64,000 nucleotides of DNA, taken from Mucilaginibacter sp. PPCGB 2223 (GTDB lineage: Bacteria > Bacteroidota > Bacteroidia > Sphingobacteriales > Sphingobacteriaceae). The notes under the pieces are model-generated. The model worked only from the letters and a program-made list of their open reading frames with translations. It had not been told where the DNA came from and ran no database searches. The stretch spans positions 2,232,001-2,296,000 of the forward strand of contig NZ_MDJS01000001.1 in NCBI RefSeq assembly GCF_001705515.1, written 5' to 3'. A program made the translations under genes and the position numbers. Positions 57,123-64,000 of the stretch are shown here, in pieces; within the stretch, counting starts at the first letter, position 1, and each line of letters begins with the position of its first letter.

Positions 57123-58532
57123 TTAATGTAAGGCTTTCGAATTTTGAAGCTGTTGTTTGGTGGCTGTGGTATGAGAGGCTATTGGCTTAATATTATTATT
57201 TAATGATGACAGCATTAACCCGCCTATCATGGTACAAAAGCCAAGAGTAGTAGGCTGGCCCCAGCTGCCCTGTGCAACCAATACGAAGCCAAAACTTAAC
57301 AGCATCCATGGCAGCATGTCGCCCCGCGCCATTTTTAAATAGCTTGCAGCACCTATCTTGATACTTAAACCTAACCTAATGGCAATTACCGAAAGCCCCA
57401 TTAGCGCCCCCATTTCGCCAACCAACCGCCCCCATTCGGCCTCAGCAATCAGCCATACCTTTCTGTTACCGGATAATAATTGCGAGCCTACTTTTGTACC
57501 CATACCTAAACCGTAACCAAAAAATGGCTGTTGTGATGCAGAAGAGAGGCTGTATATCACACCGCCCAGGTAACGGTCGGCAAATGTACCTTGTAAACCA
57601 CCTTCGGCCGATTCGGCATTCGTAAAACGGGCGCCAAGCACTTTTGTTGCTGTTTGAAACAAGCTTGAACTGCTCAACGCAAATAACAAAATTGATACGA
57701 GGGCCGTGCCAACCAAAGCCTTGCCCAGATTTTTGGGTCTGCGCAAAATTGCCAAAAATGCGAAGACAAGCGATAATACAATTTGAAAGGTTAAACTCCG
57801 GCTTATTGATAATGGTATAGAAGCTATAACAGCAACGCTGGCCCCTATCAACAGCAACCGGTTTATACTTTTAGGGTTAAACAAAAAATAAACTACATAA
57901 GCTCCGGCAAAACTCCAGAATAATGTGTTCCCGGTGGTAAACGAAAAAGTTCCGGGCGGCCTGAAATACCCCAAAGCTCCGGCAAAGCCTGCACCAGTAG
58001 CATCGTCGCCCAAACCGCGGTTTACCCAGGCCGATTGCGGGCTATAAAACTGGAGGCCTATCAGCAATGCCATAGGCAGGGAGAGCCACAGCATTATCTT
58101 CCCTAATTTAACAACATCATCACGGTTAAATACCTGTCCAATTACAAATACCATCGGAAAGTGTATCAGTAACATGCGCGCCCCGTAAATAGCCACCGGG
58201 AAATTACCGTGCCCGACTGTCAAGGCCGTAAACATGCCGAATACGCCTATCAAAATCATCCCGAACAGGTAGATATTGTTTCGGATGATGCCCTTGTTCC
58301 ATGCCGCCAGGACGACATATAAAGCTATAGGGTCGCGTATAACGAGCAGCGGTGTCGACAAACCCGGTAAAAACCATTTACGCAGCGCACCTTCGAACAA
58401 CAGCAACCAAAAATACAGCCAGATTGCTTTCCTGATCGGCTTATAACGGTTGACAACAGTTGATGGCTTTTTCTGTACGACGGGCCGCTGAAGCCGAATG
58501 GTCTCGTTTGCTATACTTAAGTTCTGATCCAT
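57123..58532 (-). CDS. Wzy/WaaL-like O-antigen polymerase or ligase
   Basis: The 469-residue protein has 10-12 membrane helices with a large periplasmic loop (about 300-370: ADRYLGGVIYSLSSASQQPFFGYGLGMG). The PFFGYGLG motif is the usual Wzy_C signature. The protein polymerises repeat units or ligates glycan in the periplasm. It is in the exopolysaccharide run between acyltransferase and glycosyltransferase genes. Whether it is polymerase or ligase cannot be decided from sequence. Confidence 0.85.
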   Translation of the reverse strand: MDQNLSIANETIRLQRPVVQKKPSTVVNRYKPIRKAIWLYFWLLLFEGALRKWFLPGLSTPLLVIRDPIALYVVLAAWNKGIIRNNIYLFGMILIGVFGMFTALTVGHGNFPVAIYGARMLLIHFPMVFVIGQVFNRDDVVKLGKIMLWLSLPMALLIGLQFYSPQSAWVNRGLGDDATGAGFAGALGYFRPPGTFSFTTGNTLFWSFAGAYVVYFLFNPKSINRLLLIGASVAVIASIPLSISRSLTFQIVLSLVFAFLAILRRPKNLGKALVGTALVSILLFALSSSSLFQTATKVLGARFTNAESAEGGLQGTFADRYLGGVIYSLSSASQQPFFGYGLGMGTKVGSQLLSGNRKVWLIAEAEWGRLVGEMGALMGLSVIAIRLGLSIKIGAASYLKMARGDMLPWMLLSFGFVLVAQGSWGQPTTLGFCTMIGGLMLSSLNNNIKPIASHTTATKQQLQNSKALH

Positions 58533-58570
58533 ATGCTATCCCTCTCTGGCTCTTTCCGCTAATCTACCAT

Positions 58571-59638
58571 TTATTTAATTTCTGCCGGCCGCTTTTCTGT
58601 TAGCGGCTTCTCAAAATACTTAAATAATTGCGAAGACACCAACAAAACCATGGCCAGGCCAATTATTTTTGATAAAAAGTTAACGTAGCCATGTGACCTG
58701 TACCTGTTCATGATATAATAAACCTGCCACATGATTGCCAAATGGCTCAGATATATCGAATATGACCATAAGCTCAGGCTTTTCACAATACCCGAAATAA
58801 AATTCAGCCCGCCTGCCGGAGCTTTTAAAAGGTTCATGGCCGGCAATGTCAGCGCGAATCCGAGCGGTACTATTAAAAGTACGATGGGGTTTTGAATAAG
58901 TGTATCAAAAGGCTTATGCGAAATAAACATGCATACTACCGGCGCCATTGCTAAAATAATACCAGCAGCTGCCGATAAGCGCTTCCAAATCAAAGATGGA
59001 TCGATAACAGCCAGAATAAATGACACTAAAACACCACATGCTATAGAATCGAGCCTTGAAAAAGTGATGGTCCGCAAGGCATCGCCCTGCCCGTTTGCAA
59101 TAAAGATATAACGCGCTATCATCGACGCTATAAAAAATAAAGCCAAAGCACAGGCAAATGTAGCTTTACGCGATAGCCCGGCTTTCGAAAATATCCATAA
59201 CACCAGCGGGAACAAAAAGTAAAACCATTCTTCCACGCACAGGCTCCATGCCACTACATAAAAGCCCCAATAAAAAGTGGTGAGGCTTTGCCCGAACCAC
59301 AGGTAATCGGTCAATCTGCCAATCGATGGTATGCCCTGGTGATTGATGTAGGCAATCAGCAGCGTGACTCCAAAAAACAGGTAATAATTGGGCAAGGTAC
59401 GCCACCACCTGCGCGACCAGAAGTTGAATATCCGTTTAAAGTTCCAGCTTTCGCCTTCGGCAAAATTCCGCCAAATGATCTGCCCGATCAGGAAACCGCT
59501 CAAGCCAAAGAATAATTCGACCCCCCAAAAGCCAAAAGCTCCAAAAGCCGATTGCCCGAAATGTGAGACAACCACCATGCTTATGGCCAATGCTCTTACC
59601 AGGTCCAGTCCAAAACTTCTATAATTTGAATTGCTCAT
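58571..59638 (-). CDS. Acyltransferase-3 family membrane protein
   Basis: The 355 residues have about ten membrane helices, with the catalytic-type beginning SFGLDLVRALAISMVVVSHFG (R and H in the family pattern R-x10-H). The helix-rich core continues to a short cytoplasmic end. OafA-type acyltransferases add acetyl or succinyl groups to polysaccharide. It lies next to the Wzy-like gene, so glycan decoration is its likely role. Substrate is unknown. Confidence 0.9.
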   Translation of the reverse strand: MSNSNYRSFGLDLVRALAISMVVVSHFGQSAFGAFGFWGVELFFGLSGFLIGQIIWRNFAEGESWNFKRIFNFWSRRWWRTLPNYYLFFGVTLLIAYINHQGIPSIGRLTDYLWFGQSLTTFYWGFYVVAWSLCVEEWFYFLFPLVLWIFSKAGLSRKATFACALALFFIASMIARYIFIANGQGDALRTITFSRLDSIACGVLVSFILAVIDPSLIWKRLSAAAGIILAMAPVVCMFISHKPFDTLIQNPIVLLIVPLGFALTLPAMNLLKAPAGGLNFISGIVKSLSLWSYSIYLSHLAIMWQVYYIMNRYRSHGYVNFLSKIIGLAMVLLVSSQLFKYFEKPLTEKRPAEIK

Positions 59639-59658
59639 ATCAGATCGCCTGTCAACAT

Positions 59659-60915
59659 TCAGGCTATTGTTTGTTTATGATATTTCATACATCGCTCTGC
59701 AAACTCTCTTCCGTATATTTCCCAGGTCCGTAATCTCGCCGTTTCCATAGCGCTTTCCCCGGCCTTCTGTATACTTTCAGGTTTTTGCAACAATAGTTCG
59801 ATAGCATTTTGCAAGGCTGCTGTTGATCCGGCCTCGACCAGCCAGCCGTTATCACCATCCGTAATTAAATCCGGACCGGCCGTACGGTCGGTGGTAATAA
59901 CCGGCGTACCTTGCGACATCGCCTCGGTGATTACCAAACCAAAGCCCTCAAAAAGCGACGGAAATACCAGCACATCGTGTTCGCGCATTAGTTTTAACAC
60001 CTCCTGATGCGGTAAGCTGGGTATCCAGGTATGTTTTTTCAGCGCCTCATTCAGGGCAGCACAATCATTTGTGGCTTTGTGTCCAACCACAGTCAATTGT
60101 ACCCTGGATCCGATATTTTCTACCGCTGCAAACAAATCAGCTATACCCTTACGTTGTGAGAGTCCACCAACAAAAAGCAGCTTCAAAGGGCCGTTGCCTG
60201 ATATTTGACGATATTCCCGGCTACCGGTAACCGGCGGGAAAGCGTACGGAATAACTTCAATCGGCCCCGTTTTCCCGGGATAGTCTTTCAACGTTCGTGC
60301 CGTAAAACTACTGGCTACAAATATCGCATCGGCCAAACGTATTTCCTCATCCTTATTCTGCAGCTTGGCTTCCGAATCTTTAAAATTAGTCAGTGTCGAT
60401 GCCCAATCGGGCCATCTTTCAAGCTCCATTTGCAGTAAGTGCCTTGCGCTGCGCCAGTAACCTATCGGTAAATCATACAGGCACTGCATCCCGATACGTT
60501 TCGCTTCGCGAAACGAGAATAATGCCCCGTCTTCATAAGCGTATACCGCATCCGCTCCCTCTTTTTGTTTTTCTTTTAAAATGCGCGCGATATGTTTATC
60601 CAGGTTCTGGTAAACGCCATCTACGCTAAATTTACCTGTTTCGTGACGTATCAGACTTTTTAAACCCGCTTTGGATGCCGCCATCCGGCCGATTTCGTGC
60701 ATTGGCCATGTTTGAGCGTAGGGTTGCAAAACAGGATTGTATTGTCGCCTTTTAAACTCCGCAAACGGCCCGATACTGCTTAATCTATCAAACACATTAC
60801 CCGGGAAAGTTGCCACCGTGGTCCCGAAACCGGCAAGCATATCCGCAGCAGCCAACCCTTCGGCAGCGGCCCTGAAAAACGAATTACCGGTGGGGTGCGA
60901 GATCAATACTTTCAT
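59659..60915 (-). CDS. GT4 glycosyltransferase
   Basis: The 418 residues begin MKVLISHPTGNSFFRAAAEGL. The donor domain has LLFVGGLSQRKGIADLFAAV and the EX7E element FPSLFEGFGLVITEAMSQGTPVITTDRTAGPDL. GT4 features are complete. It is 20 bases upstream of the acyltransferase, so likely co-transcribed. The N-terminal half is longer than in the neighbours and carries a distinctive YAYEDGALFSFREAKR segment. Sugar unknown. Confidence 0.88.
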   Translation of the reverse strand: MKVLISHPTGNSFFRAAAEGLAAADMLAGFGTTVATFPGNVFDRLSSIGPFAEFKRRQYNPVLQPYAQTWPMHEIGRMAASKAGLKSLIRHETGKFSVDGVYQNLDKHIARILKEKQKEGADAVYAYEDGALFSFREAKRIGMQCLYDLPIGYWRSARHLLQMELERWPDWASTLTNFKDSEAKLQNKDEEIRLADAIFVASSFTARTLKDYPGKTGPIEVIPYAFPPVTGSREYRQISGNGPLKLLFVGGLSQRKGIADLFAAVENIGSRVQLTVVGHKATNDCAALNEALKKHTWIPSLPHQEVLKLMREHDVLVFPSLFEGFGLVITEAMSQGTPVITTDRTAGPDLITDGDNGWLVEAGSTAALQNAIELLLQKPESIQKAGESAMETARLRTWEIYGREFAERCMKYHKQTIA

Positions 60916-60941
60916 GCGGCAACTTATCGTTGGGATGTATA

Positions 60942-61931
60942 TTATTTTTTGCGAAGCGAGCTCGCTATCATTTTAACCCGCAGCGGTACAACCTGGCGCA
61001 AAAAGCCTTTAACGTTCTTTTTAAACTGCTTTTTACCCTCGTTCTTCATGTAATAGCAAGGTACTTTTTTATATTCAAAATAGCGGTTGGCTATCAGGGT
61101 ATCGGTATAAAACTTAAACAGCGACCGGATGTCGGGCCTGTTATCGAATGAATAGCGTGTCTGAAAAGTGGCGATCTGCTCCGGCCTTCCGGGGTGATAA
61201 TGACTGAAGTGAAAGAACACCAGCGGTACGCCGTTAACCATGTAGCCATCGGCAGTCTCGGTCAGCGTGCGTTCGTGCAAGTTCCAGTGCGCCATATTAT
61301 AGCCCGGATATTTATCGATCAGCACTTTATCGTAGTAGGCAGGCACGAGGTTCATCCACAGCTGATCCACAAAATAGCCGCGCGTCAGGTCGAGGATACA
61401 CTCGGTACGCAGTTTATCTTCCCACCATTTCAGCATAGCCATGGTATTGGCCGAGCGCCTTACCGCCAGGAAGCCCAGGTTAAATACCCCTGTGCTGAAC
61501 ACATGCTTTTCGGTCAATTGCAGGTTATCTTTTATCGGCGAAGTAAAGTGCGGGGTAAGGACTATATCGTACTGATCCAGTTTGTTTTCCAGGTCGGTAA
61601 GCGGTTTGAATACCACGATATCCGGGTCGAAATAAATGATCTTCTCGTAATCCTTGTTAGTCTCAAACAGGTGGGTAAAATAAAAAGGCTTAACGGCGGT
61701 GATAAATTCCACTATCGAATATTGATCAACCATACCCTGAAAACCATCGATAGGCACCTGCTCAACCTCGATGATCTCGCATCCCATAAAGGAGAGATCG
61801 ACGTTGTTTACATTCTTATCAACAAGCCCTAAGATAAATTTCCACGACGGGTTTGATTTCTGGAAAGTATCGCACAAAGTTTTGGCTTGTGCCAGATAAT
61901 TTATCGAGCAAAGTGTAAAAGCTACATTCAT
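60942..61931 (-). CDS. GT8-like glycosyltransferase (DxD type)
   Basis: The 329 residues form a GT-A fold with the metal site DPD at 102-104 (KIIYFDPDIVVF). The start MNVAFTLCSINYLAQAKTL and the HFSHYHPG segment resemble GT8-related enzymes. GT8 enzymes are retaining and metal-dependent. It is one base overlapped with the following gene (TAATG), so it is coupled. Its role in the surface glycan is inferred from position. Confidence 0.82.
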   Translation of the reverse strand: MNVAFTLCSINYLAQAKTLCDTFQKSNPSWKFILGLVDKNVNNVDLSFMGCEIIEVEQVPIDGFQGMVDQYSIVEFITAVKPFYFTHLFETNKDYEKIIYFDPDIVVFKPLTDLENKLDQYDIVLTPHFTSPIKDNLQLTEKHVFSTGVFNLGFLAVRRSANTMAMLKWWEDKLRTECILDLTRGYFVDQLWMNLVPAYYDKVLIDKYPGYNMAHWNLHERTLTETADGYMVNGVPLVFFHFSHYHPGRPEQIATFQTRYSFDNRPDIRSLFKFYTDTLIANRYFEYKKVPCYYMKNEGKKQFKKNVKGFLRQVVPLRVKMIASSLRKK

Positions 61932-63061
61932 TATTTAAATTCGTTTAAGGCTTTAACAAAAATTTCGGTTGTTTCTTTAATTAATGATTTGGGTGGAACT
62001 CGCGGCACAAGTTTGAATTCAAAATCATCGACCACCTGGATAAGCCTTTTATCTATCAGATCCTCTGTTACTTCAAAATCGAACGATAATTTGTTCTGAT
62101 CACAATAAACCGGTATGCCATGGTCAATATAAGCCATCATCGATGAGCTTTTACCGGTGATAATTGCAGGGGTAGTAACTATACCCAAATCTACAAAATG
62201 TGTGAGCCAATACGAAATAAAGTTTTCATCCTGCATTCCAAAGGTTAAAAACTCAAGCCTGGGATATTTTGCAGGCAAACCTTCCCAAAACTCTTTACCA
62301 TAACCAATTTTGCCGATCGAACTGATCAGTACTTTCTTTCCCGCTACGTTTTCGAGCCTTGAAAGCAGGCTGTCCATATCCCAGCTGTCATGATAAATGC
62401 TTCCAAAAATACAGCCCACAATATAATCTCCCCGGTTCTCGCGCATATGCACAGGCACCCGGTCTTCCATATCTTCAATCCGACTGTCGGCACGCGCAAT
62501 GTTGCTGAACAGTGGCAATATCTCAGCTTTAAAGCCGGCTCTTTCGAGCATTTTTTTATACAGCGGTATACTCGTGTGGATGATCAGTGGCTTTAGCTGT
62601 TTTAAAAACAAACGGATAAAAAACTTTTGCACCCGGCCCAGCAATTTCATTTTTAAGCTGGCCTGCCGCTCCTCGGCAACCCAGAGCTCGTGGAACATTA
62701 CATGTATCTTAAACCCTTTAAACAACTGCTTAAAAATCGGTATCGCTTCGCGTACTATACCATGTTTATTGAGCGCATAACTCACAAACTGTATGCTTAC
62801 CCAATCAATATTTTGATGAGCATCCATAACGGTTTTAAGCTCGGCTTCTCGTTTTGCAAACGGCCAGCTCGCCGGGAAACGGTACACCGGTATATCGTGC
62901 TGTATGGATGTAAATTGCTGTTCGGTTGTGTTCCGGTCGCTAAAACCTACCAGTATGCACTCCATCCCCCTGCCCGCGCATTCAATAGCCAGCCTGGTTG
63001 TTTGGTCGCCAACACCGTCCTTACCTTCCGCTAACGAATTACAGATAAAAATAATTTTCAT
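61931..63061 (-). CDS. Glycosyltransferase (GT-B, divergent)
   Basis: The 376 residues begin MKIIFICNSLAEGKDGVGDQTTRLA, a GT4-type N-terminus. The donor half (from about 200: GDYIVGCIFGSIYHDSWDM) lacks an obvious EX7E element; SFWEGL- and ITGKSSSMMAYIDHGIPVYCD-like segments take its place. This suggests a divergent member. It overlaps both neighbours by a few bases and is therefore an operon member. Confidence in glycosyltransferase is good, the family is uncertain. Confidence 0.75.
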   Translation of the reverse strand: MKIIFICNSLAEGKDGVGDQTTRLAIECAGRGMECILVGFSDRNTTEQQFTSIQHDIPVYRFPASWPFAKREAELKTVMDAHQNIDWVSIQFVSYALNKHGIVREAIPIFKQLFKGFKIHVMFHELWVAEERQASLKMKLLGRVQKFFIRLFLKQLKPLIIHTSIPLYKKMLERAGFKAEILPLFSNIARADSRIEDMEDRVPVHMRENRGDYIVGCIFGSIYHDSWDMDSLLSRLENVAGKKVLISSIGKIGYGKEFWEGLPAKYPRLEFLTFGMQDENFISYWLTHFVDLGIVTTPAIITGKSSSMMAYIDHGIPVYCDQNKLSFDFEVTEDLIDKRLIQVVDDFEFKLVPRVPPKSLIKETTEIFVKALNEFK

Positions 63062-64000
63062 TGGCTTAGCAGTTCTTCAAACAGTTTAACATGTTCTTCA
63101 ACCCGTATATCCAGCCTGAAGTTTTCCAGTTGTTTTTTTGCTTCTTGTTTTTGATGCTTTTGCAATTCCTCATCGCTCCATAAGGTCCGCATCGCTTCGG
63201 CAAGGGCATCGGCGTCGCCATTCATAAATGTCAGGCCGCCCTTGCCAACGCACTCGGCCATCCCGGTATTGCGGGATACGATGATATTCCTCCCGGCCGA
63301 CATCAGTTCCAATGCCACGCCGCCCATCGGCTCCTCCCACTCCGAAGGTACAACGGCGATTTTGCAGGCATGTATCAGATCGGTCAGCTCCTGCCCGGTT
63401 TTACGGCCAGCCATGGTTATATTGTTCTGTAAGCCATTAGCTGCGATCAGATCTTCAATCTTACCCCGCCAGTTACCATCGCCTATCACCAGTAAATTGA
63501 GATCGGCATTAAAGGTTCTGACCAGCTTGGCAAAGGCATTCACCAGGGTAAATACGCCTTTCTCGCTCACTAATCTGCCCACAAAAACAAAATCGTATTT
63601 GATTTCGATCTCGGCAGACGGCTTCTCAAACTTCTCGATCGGGTACGGGCTGTAGATACGTTGTTTTTTATAAAGCTCCGGCATGCGGTTCAGCACCCAA
63701 TCGGTACAGGCTACATTGCGGGTAACAAAATTTTTCGCAAAAAACAATTTGGTGAATACCACTATCGCACCTTTAAAAGCTCGTGCAAAGCCATATTTTT
63801 TATAATGATAAGCTATCGACGGCCAGGGTTTCATAGGTGCGGCTTCGCCCTCAACCCATCCCAAACCATCAATGCAACTGATCTGGTATCCCTGGTGTAT
63901 CCAAACAAAAGGTTTACGGTAGATAACCGGCCATGGTTGCAAACCTAAGCCTACCCCGTTATAAACAATGATATCGGCCCACTTTACCAGCTCCTTTTGT
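63058..64000 (-). CDS. GT4 glycosyltransferase, 5' end beyond right edge
   Basis: The frame is open from the stop at 63058 to the last base of the window; a TTG at 63942 is not a start, because codons upstream read QKELVKWADIIVYNG in the same frame. Visible features are the donor entry DFVFVGRLVSEKGVFTLVNAF and the motif EWEEPMGGVALELMSAGRNIIVSRN (EX7E-type). It overlaps the next gene by four bases (ATGA). It is part of the polysaccharide run and continues to the right. Confidence 0.88.
   Translation of the reverse strand, partial: QKELVKWADIIVYNGVGLGLQPWPVIYRKPFVWIHQGYQISCIDGLGWVEGEAAPMKPWPSIAYHYKKYGFARAFKGAIVVFTKLFFAKNFVTRNVACTDWVLNRMPELYKKQRIYSPYPIEKFEKPSAEIEIKYDFVFVGRLVSEKGVFTLVNAFAKLVRTFNADLNLLVIGDGNWRGKIEDLIAANGLQNNITMAGRKTGQELTDLIHACKIAVVPSEWEEPMGGVALELMSAGRNIIVSRNTGMAECVGKGGLTFMNGDADALAEAMRTLWSDEELQKHQKQEAKKQLENFRLDIRVEEHVKLFEELLSQ

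Noticed and set aside
63942..64000. TTG at 63942 as the start of the last glycosyltransferase
   Set aside because: The reading frame remains open upstream to the edge of the window and the residues there continue the protein, so the gene is partial.

Overview
The window looks like chromosome of a Bacteroidota bacterium of the Sphingobacteriaceae type; Mucilaginibacter or Pedobacter is the closest guess from gene content, but no database was searched. The evidence is Bacteroidota-style promoters (TAnnTTTG at -7, TTTG at -33) with no Shine-Dalgarno signals, CarboxypepD-type TonB-dependent receptors, a type IX secretion sorting domain, an ECF-sigma cluster with a VPxxYF repeat protein, and family-typical intergenic palindromes. 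I saw no tRNA, rRNA, CRISPR array, transposase or prophage.

Layout. 1-568: 5' part of lpdA (minus). 933-8084: two outer-membrane TonB-dependent receptors and a lipoprotein, with two near-identical promoters. 8188-10875: a two-gene M16 peptidase operon (minus). 11016-18816: TauE/SafE plus DUF1634, a frameshifted secreted/anchored protein, two PAP2 phosphatases, an amino-acid permease, a SemiSWEET and the K+ transporter Kup. 19020-23439: a small T9SS cargo protein, FAA hydrolase, M23 peptidase, an AT-rich membrane protein, Bcp and a half-size EamA protein. 23909-25936: ECF sigma factor, tandem-repeat membrane protein and Spy-like periplasmic protein. 26002-32556: class-III aminotransferase, then two GT4 glycosyltransferases (one a fusion) facing a GH130 enzyme, with a RiPP-precursor-like small ORF between them. 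32684-38818: unknown membrane-anchored protein, DUF58 protein, trxA, gyrB, OmpH/Skp-like lipoprotein, guanine deaminase. 38897-45566: minus-strand run of GT4, Sua5/YrdC, CCA-type nucleotidyltransferase, pRiA4b-ORF3-like protein, miaA, rfaE2 and a PagL-like protein. 45714-47067: dapD and an S4-domain protein. 47068-47972: AT-rich non-coding stretch. 47973-51830: a one-module NRPS (A-nMT-T-TE). 51827-64000: minus-strand exopolysaccharide locus running off the right edge, with rfbD, WcaI-like and WcaF-like proteins, a Wzy/WaaL-like membrane protein, an acyltransferase and several glycosyltransferases.

How the parts work together. The right third is surface-polysaccharide synthesis: a rhamnose donor enzyme, serial glycosyltransferases, O-acetyl/acyl decoration and a polymerase or ligase. 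The NRPS converges on it tail to tail; its adenylation pocket reads as glycine-like, it has an embedded methyltransferase and a thioesterase, and it has no condensation domain. It is the most unusual gene here. Other points worth following are the GT4-fusion/GT4/GH130 group with its peptide-like ORF, the six-fold repeat protein beside the ECF sigma factor, the duplicated receptor promoter, and a GCGTTAG...GCCC intergenic repeat family with three copies.
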